Position numbers and translations under genes: made by a program
The notes under the pieces: model-generated
Database searches by the model: none
What the model was told of the DNA's origin: nothing
What the model saw: the letters and a program-made list of their open reading frames with translations, nothing else
Shown: positions 1 to 7,700 of the stretch, piece by piece
Layout: every line of letters begins with the position of its first letter
How positions within the stretch are numbered: the stretch's first letter is position 1
DNA from: Halorientalis sp. LT38
GTDB taxonomy: Archaea > Halobacteriota > Halobacteria > Halobacteriales > Haloarculaceae
Direction of reading: 5' to 3'
Length of the DNA stretch: 64,000 bases
NCBI RefSeq assembly: GCF_037031225.1
Contig: NZ_JAYEZN010000001.1
Span: 1,364,001 to 1,428,000, forward strand

Positions 1-754
1 GCTTGCCCTCGACGGCAGCGTCCTCGTAGACGTACATGCCCGCCTTGGTGCTGCCGGTGAACGAGACGACGTCGACGTCCTCGTTCGTCGTGATCTCGTC
101 GCCGATCTCGCTGCCCGGCCCGGTGACGAAGTTCAAGACGCCGTCGGGCAGCCCCGCGTGGTCGAACGCCTGCGCGATGGTGGCAGCCACGGCCGGCGAG
201 GACGAGGCGGGCTTCAGGACGACGGTGTTGCCCGCGACGAGCGCCGGCGCCAGTTTCCAGATGGGGATCGCGATGGGGTAGTTCCACGGCGTGATGAGGC
301 CGACGGTCCCCAGCGGTTCGCGCGTGGTGTACGTACGGGTGTTGTCGGCGCTGCTCGGCGGCGCGTCGCCGCCGTAGTCGCGGGCGACTTCGGCGTAGTA
401 GTTCAGGAGATCGATGGCGCGCTGGATCTCGCCGTCGGCGATCGAGATCGGCTTGCCCATCTCCGTCGCGATGAGCTCGCCGATGGCCTCCCGGTTGTCC
501 TCGACGAACTCGGCCGCGTCGCGCAGGTAGCCGCCCCGGGTGTGTGGAGACGTGTTCTCCCACTCCTCCTGGGCACGGACTGCGGCGTCGATCGCCTCCT
601 GCGCGACCGCACGCGGCGAACTCGGGAACTCGGAGACGATCGTCTCGGGGTCCGCGGGACTCCGGCGCTCGATGGTCTCGGCGTCGTCGGGCGTCGTCCA
701 CGCACCGTCGATGTAGTTGGCCTCGTGGCTAGGGACGCTGGCGTCTGTAGGCAT
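1..754 (-). CDS. Aldehyde dehydrogenase family protein, C-terminal part cut by window edge
   Basis: Reading from an ATG at 754 the frame stays open to base 1, giving about 251 residues of an NAD(P)-dependent aldehyde dehydrogenase. The N-terminal cofactor half is visible, including TPWNYP near residue 150 and the FTGS turn near residue 230. The catalytic Glu and Cys lie beyond the edge, so activity cannot be judged. It is divergent from the ABC importer. A role as aminoadipate- or glutarate-semialdehyde dehydrogenase in this catabolic region is inference. Confidence 0.9.
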   Translation of the reverse strand, partial: MPTDASVPSHEANYIDGAWTTPDDAETIERRSPADPETIVSEFPSSPRAVAQEAIDAAVRAQEEWENTSPHTRGGYLRDAAEFVEDNREAIGELIATEMGKPISIADGEIQRAIDLLNYYAEVARDYGGDAPPSSADNTRTYTTREPLGTVGLITPWNYPIAIPIWKLAPALVAGNTVVLKPASSSPAVAATIAQAFDHAGLPDGVLNFVTGPGSEIGDEITTNEDVDVVSFTGSTKAGMYVYEDAAVEGK

Positions 755-940
755 ACGAAGAGACGGTCCAGGGGCAGAATGAAAGTCCTTACGATTAGCA
801 CAACGTCAGCGGCCGTACCTGTCGAACTCGGCGGGCACACCGGTCGAACTGACGCCGTGCTCGCCGGCATCCCCCCGGCCACCTCCCTGCGGGTTCTGTA
901 GACTACCCGCCACTATGTGTGGTCTGTTTTCACACGGAGG

Positions 941-948
941 TATATATT
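941..948 (+). promoter_or_regulatory. TATA-like box upstream of the binding-protein gene
   Basis: TATATATT lies about 70 bases before the ATG at 1018, so the transcript would carry a leader. The leader contains a GGAGG at 1011-1015. An imperfect GTGTG/CACAC inverted repeat (917-921 and 931-935) sits just upstream and could be an operator. No expression evidence is available. Confidence 0.35.
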
Positions 949-1017
949 GATGGCCTAAACCATACGAACCCTGACAAAACATTAATGAGGCTGTTATGCA
1001 CACGCAAAGAGGAGGAT

Positions 1018-2349
1018 ATGACACGACACGACGAGTCGAACTCGGGACGGAGTCGGCGTAGCTATCTGAAAATCACCGGTGTAATCGGAGCCGGCGCACT
1101 GGCCGGTTGTACGGGCGGCGGTGGCGGCGACGGTAGCGGCCCCATCTCGATCGGTGCACCGGCAGCCCAGACCGGACAGTACGATTACCTCCAGGAAGGG
1201 TGTACGAGAGTCCTGGAGCTCGCGCTCGAACAGATCAACGAGGCCGGCGGGCCGCTCGACCGGGAGATGGAGCTGCTCCTCCGGGACACGGCCGTCAACC
1301 CCCAGCAGGCGCGGAACGTCGTCGACCAGATGACGACCGTCGACGGCTGTGAGGTCATCTGCGGGTTGTTCTCGAACGAGATTCCGGCGAACTGGGACTT
1401 CCTGCAGTCCAAGGAAGTGCCGATCGTCACCTACTGGCCGGGGTCGCGGTTCCTCGACACGCGTGGCGGCGACAACGACACGCCGGACGATCTCAGCGAC
1501 GACGAGTGGGTCTGGCGCACCATCATCAGCGACTCCGTACACACCGCGGGCCAGGCGGTGAACGCGGCCGCGCGGGGTTACAGCCGCGTGGGTACCATCA
1601 ACACCGCCACGGAGGGCGAGCGCTCCTGGATGACCGGCTTCACCGACGCCGCCGCGGCCGTCGACGGTGTCGAAGTCGTCAACTCGATCGAGGTCGAATC
1701 GGGCGCATCGAGCTACCAGAGCGGAATCGACCGCCTGCACAACGAGGACTTCGACGCGATGGTCATGTCGTTCGCGGTCGAAGACGCGATCACCGCCATC
1801 CGGGACTTCGCGTCGGGCGGCTACGACAGCGCGCTCCTCATGTCCGACGGCCTGAAGCACAACGACCTCGTCAACGAGGTCGGCGGCGATCTGCCCGAGG
1901 AGAACTTCGCTGCGCTGGCCGGCGCGTCCGGACCACACGGCGACCAGCTGATTAGCGACTTCGACGAGATGTACGACACCGACAGCATGGGCGACGACAA
2001 CCACCCGTGGGCCATCTCGGCCTACGACTCGCTGACGGTCACCGCACTGGCCATCCACAGCGCCGGCGAGTACGACGCGGCGGCCATCCAGAAGAACATC
2101 CGCGCCGTCACCAGCCCCGGCGGCACGGAGGTCACCACCTTCGCGGACGGCAAGGAGGCCCTCGACAACGACGAGGAGATCAGCTTCCAGGGTGCGATGT
2201 CCAACGTCAACTTCACCCCGAAGGGCGACGTCTCGGCCGACACCGCCATCTACTCCGGCACCGACGGCAGCTGGGAAGAGCAGGACCCCGTCCCCGCGGC
2301 GGACATCGCGGCCGTCCTCGAGAGCGACGACTACGAAGTCAGCGAATAG
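1018..2349 (+). CDS. ABC importer substrate-binding lipoprotein, branched-chain amino acid/urea type
   Basis: This 443-residue periplasmic-binding-fold protein captures a solute outside the cell and delivers it to the LivH/LivM channel encoded next. The start at 1018 is chosen because GGAGG sits 3 to 7 bases before it and it places a Tat motif (SRRSYLK, about residue 10) and a lipobox (ALAGC) at the N-terminus; a longer open frame from 919 would bury them. A glycine-rich linker follows the lipid-anchored Cys. The rest resembles LivK/AmiC type I binding proteins (Peripla_BP_6). The substrate is not readable; an amino acid or carboxylate would suit the neighbouring catabolic genes. Confidence 0.9.
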   Translation: MTRHDESNSGRSRRSYLKITGVIGAGALAGCTGGGGGDGSGPISIGAPAAQTGQYDYLQEGCTRVLELALEQINEAGGPLDREMELLLRDTAVNPQQARNVVDQMTTVDGCEVICGLFSNEIPANWDFLQSKEVPIVTYWPGSRFLDTRGGDNDTPDDLSDDEWVWRTIISDSVHTAGQAVNAAARGYSRVGTINTATEGERSWMTGFTDAAAAVDGVEVVNSIEVESGASSYQSGIDRLHNEDFDAMVMSFAVEDAITAIRDFASGGYDSALLMSDGLKHNDLVNEVGGDLPEENFAALAGASGPHGDQLISDFDEMYDTDSMGDDNHPWAISAYDSLTVTALAIHSAGEYDAAAIQKNIRAVTSPGGTEVTTFADGKEALDNDEEISFQGAMSNVNFTPKGDVSADTAIYSGTDGSWEEQDPVPAADIAAVLESDDYEVSE

Positions 2350-2368
2350 CTGCCGTCGAGCACAAACG

Positions 2369-2373
2369 TTTTT
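2369..2373 (+). terminator. Short T-run between binding protein and permease
   Basis: Five T residues follow a GC-rich stretch 20 bases after the binding-protein stop. Archaeal termination commonly uses short T tracts, and partial termination here would keep binding protein in excess over membrane subunits. The same AT-rich patch (GTTTTTAAT) lies about 33 bases before livH and could instead be its own TATA box. Confidence 0.25.
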
Positions 2374-2405
2374 AATTCCCCTAGAGATGGGCAACCTGTG
2401 ACACA

Positions 2406-3278
2406 ATGTCGTTAATCCAAAACCTGATATTCGGACTCGAGATGGGTTCGTATATCGCTATCGCAGCGATCGGGTTTACTATCATCTACGGTATCGTCAA
2501 CATGATCAACTTCGCCTACGGCGAGTACATGACCATCGGGGCCTTCGTCGGCTGGTTCGCGATGTCGGAGTTCAGCCTCCCGCTGGCGGCGGCGATTCCG
2601 GTCGTCATCGTCGTCTCGGCGATCCTGGGATGGGTCATCTCACGGATCGTCTTCGTACCGAACCACGACGCCGGTCCCATCCCGCTGTTGCTGATCTCCA
2701 TCGGGCTCGGGTTCGTGCTCCGGAACGGGTACCGGATCCTGCTGGGCGGGAGTCCGCGCTACTTCGACATGTCGCCGACGACGTTTCGGTTCGACTCGCT
2801 GGGCTTTTTCGTCACGACCCGGCACCTGACGATCATCGCGATCGGCCTGGTGTCGTTCCTGGCGATCCACCTGCTGTTGACGCGAACCGACGCCGGGATC
2901 GCGATGCGCGCCACCAGCGACAACGAGAAGCTCTCGACGATCTCCGGCATCTACACGGACAAGATCCGGCGCAACGTCTGGCTCCTCTCGTCGGGACTGG
3001 CCGGTCTCTCGGGCTTCATGCTCGCGACGTCGACCGCGGCGACGCCGCTGACCGGGTTCCACCAGATCCTGCTGGTCCTGTCGGCCGCCATCCTCGGCGG
3101 TGCCGGCAGCGCCTACGGGGCCATCGCCGGCGCCTACATCATCGGGCTGACGGTCACGCTGGCGGGGTCGTACCTGCCGGGTGAGTTCGCGAACCTGGGG
3201 ACGATGTTCGCCTTCGTCATCCTGATCGTGGTGCTCCTGATCCGCCCGACCGGCATCGCGGACGTGGAGGAGGCATAA
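2406..3278 (+). CDS. livH: Branched-chain amino acid-type ABC permease (LivH-like)
   Basis: A 290-residue, very hydrophobic protein with about eight membrane spans and LivH-family features: the N-terminal YIAIAAIGFTIIYG segment, NFAYGEYMTIGAF, and the cytoplasmic EAA-like region around RATSDNEKLSTISGI (about residue 165). It forms one half of the translocation pore. The stop is 2 bases from the livM ATG, so the genes are one transcription unit. Substrate specificity cannot be inferred from the permease. Confidence 0.9.
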   Translation: MSLIQNLIFGLEMGSYIAIAAIGFTIIYGIVNMINFAYGEYMTIGAFVGWFAMSEFSLPLAAAIPVVIVVSAILGWVISRIVFVPNHDAGPIPLLLISIGLGFVLRNGYRILLGGSPRYFDMSPTTFRFDSLGFFVTTRHLTIIAIGLVSFLAIHLLLTRTDAGIAMRATSDNEKLSTISGIYTDKIRRNVWLLSSGLAGLSGFMLATSTAATPLTGFHQILLVLSAAILGGAGSAYGAIAGAYIIGLTVTLAGSYLPGEFANLGTMFAFVILIVVLLIRPTGIADVEEA

Positions 3279-3280
3279 CA

Positions 3281-4339
3281 ATGAGTGAACTCACAGCCAA
3301 AATCTCGGAACTCTGGACGGAATCGCCCCTCAACTACCTGCGTGTCGGAGCGTTAGTCACGATCCTCTCTGTCGTCTACCTGTTCTCCGGGCTCCAGGCG
3401 GGCTACCCCGGATGGGTCCTGCTGGTGTTCAACGTCCTCATCGTCAACTTCGTCCTCTACGGCATCCTGCTGTTGGGCCTCAACCTCCAGTACGGGTACG
3501 CCGGCATCGTGAACTTCGGACCGGTGTTGTTCTTCGCGCTGGGCGCGTACACGGTCGCGCTCGTCAGCGCCGAGAGCACGTTCAGCGACCTCGGCATGGG
3601 CATGCCGTGGTACGTCGGCGTGGCCGCTGCGCTCGTCGTCGTCCTCGTCGTGGCGTTCATCCTCAGCCTCAGCACCATCCAGCTCCGCGGCGACTACCTG
3701 GCCGTCGTCACGCTCGCTGGTGCGGAGATCTTCCACGAGATGGCCGCGGGACTGCCGGCGACCCTGGGCGGCAACCAGGGTATCCCCGGCATCCCCCGGA
3801 TCTTCCACGACATCGCCCCAGACGCGTTCACGGCCGGTCTGGCCGCGTTCGGCGCACTCACGGGGTTACTGATAATCAGCTACGCCGTCATGCAACGGCT
3901 CGGCGAGTCGCCGTTCGGTCGGGTGCTCCGCGGCATCCGCGACGACGAGACGGCCGTCGAGTTCCTGGGGAAGGACATCTTCTCCTACAAGATCAAGACG
4001 TTCCTCATCGGGTCGGTCCCGATGGGACTCGCGGGCGCGTTCCTCGGGCTGATCAACGGCGGCGTCGCTCCCGGGTTCATCACGATCGACGTGACGGTGC
4101 TCGTCTGGGTCGGGATGCTCATCGGCGGCGCGGGCAGCAACAGGGGCGCGCTGGTGGGACTGCTCATCATCTCGTCGTTCCAGCTGTTCACCCGCTTTGC
4201 GAACCAGTCGATCCCGGTCGGCTCCAACACGTTCGCGTCACTGCGACTGATGGCCGTCGGACTCCTGATGATCCTCATCATCGTGTACCGGCCACAGGGG
4301 CTCTTCGGTGACCCCGACAAGCTGGAGGTGGATGCATGA
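3281..4339 (+). CDS. livM: Branched-chain amino acid-type ABC permease (LivM-like)
   Basis: A 352-residue permease with about nine or ten hydrophobic spans. It carries the LivM signature region NLQYGYAGIVNFGPVLFFALGAY (as separated motifs, about residues 65-90) and a C-terminal GGAGSNRGALVG loop typical of the family. It pairs with LivH to form the channel. Its stop overlaps the livG start in an ATGA arrangement, implying translational coupling to the ATPase. Confidence 0.9.
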   Translation: MSELTAKISELWTESPLNYLRVGALVTILSVVYLFSGLQAGYPGWVLLVFNVLIVNFVLYGILLLGLNLQYGYAGIVNFGPVLFFALGAYTVALVSAESTFSDLGMGMPWYVGVAAALVVVLVVAFILSLSTIQLRGDYLAVVTLAGAEIFHEMAAGLPATLGGNQGIPGIPRIFHDIAPDAFTAGLAAFGALTGLLIISYAVMQRLGESPFGRVLRGIRDDETAVEFLGKDIFSYKIKTFLIGSVPMGLAGAFLGLINGGVAPGFITIDVTVLVWVGMLIGGAGSNRGALVGLLIISSFQLFTRFANQSIPVGSNTFASLRLMAVGLLMILIIVYRPQGLFGDPDKLEVDA

Positions 4340-5136
4340 CTCTGTTCGAGACCAACGACATCGAGAAGTCGTTCGGGGGCCTCCAGGCCCTCGACGGCGT
4401 CGACGTATCGATCGACGAGGGCGAACTCGTCGGACTCATCGGGCCGAACGGGGCCGGCAAGACCACGTACTTCAACTGCGTGACCGGGCTCCTCGACGCC
4501 GACGACGGCACGGTCAGGTTCGACGGGCAGGACGTCACGGACATGGACTCCGCGGAACTCGCGCGTGAGGGCATGGTCCGGACGTTCCAGCTGTCGCGGA
4601 CGCTCAAGACGATGACCGCTCTCGAGAACGTCCAAATCGCGGCGATGGATCACCCCGGTGAGAACGCCTGGACCGCGTTCCGCCAGAGCGACGACCTGTA
4701 CGAGGCCGAGGCGGAGATCACCGAACGGGCCGAGGAACTGCTCGATCGCTTCGACCTCGGCCACCACAAGGACACCTACGGGGGCAAGCTCTCCGGCGGT
4801 GACCGGAAGATCCTCGAGATCTGCCGGGGGCTGATGCTCGATCCGAAGCTGTTCCTGCTCGACGAACCGTTCGCCGGCGTCAACGAGGCGACGGTCGAGG
4901 AGATCTCCGATTACATCAGGGAGCTCAACGACGAGGGGATGACGTTCGTCATCATCGAGCACGGCCTGCGCGAGCTTGTCCAGCTCGTCGACCGCCTCAT
5001 CGTACTGCACGAGGGCGCCGTCCTGGCCGACGGAGACCCGCACGACGTCGTCACCGACGAACAGGTCATCAACGTCTACATGGGGCAGGCCATGGACCTC
5101 GACGACGGCACCGAGAGCGAAGCGACCGACGCCTGA
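4336..5136 (+). CDS. livG: ABC importer ATPase (LivG-like)
   Basis: A 266-residue ATPase that powers the LivHM channel. Visible are Walker A GPNGAGKTT (residue about 37), the LSGGDRK signature (about 154), Walker B LFLLDEPFAGV (about 174) and the H-loop IIEHGL (about 210). The longer LivG-specific insert around the ENVQIAAMDHP segment is present. Canonical systems have a second ATPase, LivF, directly after LivG. Here the next gene is on the other strand and unrelated, so either LivG works as a homodimer or LivF is elsewhere. Confidence 0.92.
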   Translation: MTLFETNDIEKSFGGLQALDGVDVSIDEGELVGLIGPNGAGKTTYFNCVTGLLDADDGTVRFDGQDVTDMDSAELAREGMVRTFQLSRTLKTMTALENVQIAAMDHPGENAWTAFRQSDDLYEAEAEITERAEELLDRFDLGHHKDTYGGKLSGGDRKILEICRGLMLDPKLFLLDEPFAGVNEATVEEISDYIRELNDEGMTFVIIEHGLRELVQLVDRLIVLHEGAVLADGDPHDVVTDEQVINVYMGQAMDLDDGTESEATDA

Positions 5137-5148
5137 CCGGCGTCCCCT

Positions 5149-6120
5149 TTACAGCGTCTGTTCGATTCCCACTCCTTCTTCGCGCGCCGTTCGATAGACG
5201 TGACCCGCCGTCACCACGTCCAGCACCGCCGACCCGACGCTCTCGACGACGACGATATCGTCGTCACGCTCCCGGCCGGCGGTCCCATCGAACGCCGCGG
5301 CGAGGGGCACGAGGTCCGACTCCTGCAGTGACGTGGCCGCCAGGTCGCCGATGGTCGCGACCTCCTCGGGGACGTCGGCGAACACGGCGGCCGCACGGTC
5401 GAAGACGCCCGGCTCGAGTTCCTGCATCGCTTCGTTGTACGCACCCACGGCGACGACGAGCGTTCCCGGGTCGAGGGCGTCCGCCGGGAAGACCGGGTCC
5501 GTGCTCGTCGTCGCCGTGACGACCACCGACGCCCCCGCCACGGCCTCGGCGGCCGAGTCGACGGCCGAGGCCGGCAGTCCCTCCGCCTCGAGCTCGTCGG
5601 CACAGTCGAAGCGGGAGTCGCTGGGCGAGTAGATCCGGACGTCCTCGACCTCGCTGACCGCGGCGATGGCCCGCGTCTGCCAGCGGGCCTGTGCGCCGGC
5701 GCCGATGACGCCCAGCCGCACCGGCTCGGAGGCGAATTCACGGACCGCGAGCGCGCCGATACAGCCCGTCCGCGCGTTCGTGATGCGCGTCCCGTCCATG
5801 AACGACAGCGGCACGCCCGTCCGGGCGTTCGAGAGGACGATCTGTGCGTTGAGCGTCGGTAACCCGCGGTCCTCGTTGCCCTCGTGGAGGCTGACGAGTT
5901 TGGTCGCGAAGACGTCGTCGCCGTGGACGTAGGCGGGCATCGCGATCCCCATACCGAGGGGATCGTCGGATTCGAGCCCCTGCCCGAGCGGATAGTGCGG
6001 ACGATGCGGGCGCTCTGCCTCACCGGCTGCCTGTTTGACGAGCGCCGATTCGACGATCGGAACGAGTGCCCGGAGGTCGAGGACACGTTGGACGTCGTCG
6101 TCGGTTAGGAACAGTACCAT
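5149..6120 (-). CDS. Ornithine cyclodeaminase / mu-crystallin family protein
   Basis: A 323-residue NAD(P)-binding protein of the family that includes ornithine and lysine cyclodeaminase, archaeal alanine dehydrogenase and ketimine (piperideine-2-carboxylate) reductase. It shows the family segment TRITNARTGCIGALA (about residues 108-122) followed by the Rossmann motif GVIGAGAQARWQ (about 137). The length is normal. It is divergent from a DAO-family FAD oxidase. A cyclodeaminase or imine reductase producing pipecolate or proline beside an oxidase that reopens the ring is a sensible pair, but the substrate is inferred. Confidence 0.85.
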   Translation of the reverse strand: MVLFLTDDDVQRVLDLRALVPIVESALVKQAAGEAERPHRPHYPLGQGLESDDPLGMGIAMPAYVHGDDVFATKLVSLHEGNEDRGLPTLNAQIVLSNARTGVPLSFMDGTRITNARTGCIGALAVREFASEPVRLGVIGAGAQARWQTRAIAAVSEVEDVRIYSPSDSRFDCADELEAEGLPASAVDSAAEAVAGASVVVTATTSTDPVFPADALDPGTLVVAVGAYNEAMQELEPGVFDRAAAVFADVPEEVATIGDLAATSLQESDLVPLAAAFDGTAGRERDDDIVVVESVGSAVLDVVTAGHVYRTAREEGVGIEQTL

Positions 6121-6177
6121 GACAGATCGTCCGGACCCACGGTAGTTATGTGTTCCTCTCGGATGGCCCGACAGCGG

Positions 6178-6187
6178 TACACTTATT
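6178..6187 (+). promoter_or_regulatory. TATA-like element for the FAD oxidase gene
   Basis: ACACTTATTC lies roughly 30 bases upstream of the ATG at 6214, the spacing expected for a leaderless haloarchaeal transcript. The position supports starting the protein at 6214 rather than at the in-frame codon at 6148. Confidence 0.35.
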
Positions 6188-6213
6188 CCAATCCCCGGAA
6201 AAGAGAATTCCCA

Positions 6214-7359
6214 ATGAAGGTAACGGTAGTAGGAGGCGGTATCGTCGGTCTCTCGTCAGCGTACTATCTCGCGCGTGGCGGTGCGGACGTCACGCTCTGC
6301 GAGAAGGGATCGCTCGGGATGGGAAGCACCGCTCGCTCCGCCGGCGGCATCCGGACGCAGTTCTCGACCGAGATCAACGTGGAACTGTCGCTGCGCTCCC
6401 TCGAGGTCTGGGACTCCTTCCACGAGCAGTTCGACGTCGATATCGCCCACAGGCGAAACGGTTACCTGTTCGTGACGGGCGACGAGGAGACCGCCGATCG
6501 GTGCCGGACGGACGTCGAGATGCAAAACGAACTCGGCGCCGAGAGTCGGTTCATCACGCCGGCGGAAGCCGAGGAACACTGTCCGGGGCTCGAGACCGAC
6601 GGCCTCGTCGCGGCGACGTACAACGGTCAGGACGGGTTCGCCGACCCCAACCTCGCCATGCAGGGCTACGCCGGGGAGGCCCGGGAGGAGGGCGTCGACA
6701 TCCGGACCAAGACGGCCGTCACAGACGTCCAGACAGACGGCGACGAGGTCACCGGCGTCGTGACGGACGAGGGCCGCATCGACGCGGACATCGTGGTCAA
6801 CGCCGCCGGCGCCTGGTCCCAGGCCCTCGCCGACCTGGCGGACGTCGACTTGCCGATCAGCCCCCGGCGACGGCAGTTGGCCGTCGTCGACCCCCAGCGC
6901 AGTCTGTCGGACGACGTGCCGCTGACGATCAACCTCGACACGGGGTCGTACTTCCGGCCCGAGCGCGACGGTGCGGCCCTGGTCGGCGGCCACTTCGGCG
7001 ACGACCCCGACGTCGATCCGGACCGGTACTCGGACTCGCTGGACATCGAGTGGGCGGCGACGGCCGTCGAGCACGCCGCGGAGTACACCGCCTACTTCGG
7101 GGACGATGCGCGGATCCGCCGGGGCTGGGCGGGCCTCTACGCCGTCACGCCCGACCACCATCCCATCATCGAGGAGACCGCGCCCGGGTTCGTCACCGCG
7201 GCGGGCTTCTCCGGCCACGGCTTCCAGCACGCCCCCGCGACCGGGAAGCTGGTCGCCGAACTCTGTTTCGACGGGGAGGCGTCGCTCGCGGACATCTCGT
7301 GTCTGTCGAGCAGCCGGTTCGAGGACGGAACCGGCATGATAGAACACAACGTCGCGTAG
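6214..7359 (+). CDS. FAD-dependent amine/amino-acid oxidoreductase, DAO family
   Basis: A 381-residue flavoprotein of the D-amino-acid oxidase / sarcosine oxidase beta superfamily. The protein opens with the dinucleotide-binding motif VVGGGIVGLSSAYYLA and has the second FAD segment VVNAAGAWSQ (about residue 200) and the C-terminal GFSGHGFQHAPATGKLVAEL typical of SoxB, glycine or pipecolate-type oxidases. The start at 6214 puts the Rossmann motif at residue 5; 22 extra codons upstream add nothing conserved. It oxidises a secondary or primary amine; pipecolate is a candidate because of the cyclodeaminase next door and the glutaryl-CoA genes downstream. Confidence 0.88.
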   Translation: MKVTVVGGGIVGLSSAYYLARGGADVTLCEKGSLGMGSTARSAGGIRTQFSTEINVELSLRSLEVWDSFHEQFDVDIAHRRNGYLFVTGDEETADRCRTDVEMQNELGAESRFITPAEAEEHCPGLETDGLVAATYNGQDGFADPNLAMQGYAGEAREEGVDIRTKTAVTDVQTDGDEVTGVVTDEGRIDADIVVNAAGAWSQALADLADVDLPISPRRRQLAVVDPQRSLSDDVPLTINLDTGSYFRPERDGAALVGGHFGDDPDVDPDRYSDSLDIEWAATAVEHAAEYTAYFGDDARIRRGWAGLYAVTPDHHPIIEETAPGFVTAAGFSGHGFQHAPATGKLVAELCFDGEASLADISCLSSSRFEDGTGMIEHNVA

Positions 7360-7384
7360 TTTTCCGGCCGTTCTCCGAGCCGTC

Positions 7385-7615
7385 TCAGGCGAAATCGATG
7401 CGGTAGTAGTCGGTGAACTTCACCAGGTCGTACTGGACGAGCTCCGTCGCCGTCGTCAGGTCCAGCCGACCCCGTCCGGTGTCGCCGGAGACGAGCGTGA
7501 AGAGCCGCTCTTTGGCGGTCTCGGAGAGTTCGTCGAAGTGCGCGACGCGAGCGTCCTCCGGAACCGTCTCGGGGCGGTGGATCCGGATCCGCGATTCGTT
7601 GTTACTGGCAGCCAT
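7385..7615 (-). CDS. Small conserved-looking acidic protein of unknown function
   Basis: A 76-residue soluble protein with no recognisable catalytic motif. It is charged, contains the segment HFDELSETAKERLFTLV that is probably helical, and ends in a tyrosine-rich DYYRIDF. The composition and third-position GC look native. It resembles small uncharacterised haloarchaeal proteins seen from memory, but I cannot name the family. It is transcribed toward the FAD oxidase gene and away from the ThDP enzyme. Confidence 0.6.
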   Translation of the reverse strand: MAASNNESRIRIHRPETVPEDARVAHFDELSETAKERLFTLVSGDTGRGRLDLTTATELVQYDLVKFTDYYRIDFA

Positions 7616-7700
7616 GGTACTCGTATACGCGATTTACGATCTATTAAACGTTTGGTTCGAAAAACGACGGGAACGGCAGACCTGAGCGCTCGCGGCGGCG

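Noticed and set aside
994-2406. Long open frame of 470 codons antisense to the substrate-binding protein gene
   Set aside because: It has the Arg/Val/Asp-rich composition of antisense shadows in GC-rich genomes and no domain, while the plus strand encodes a complete lipoprotein.
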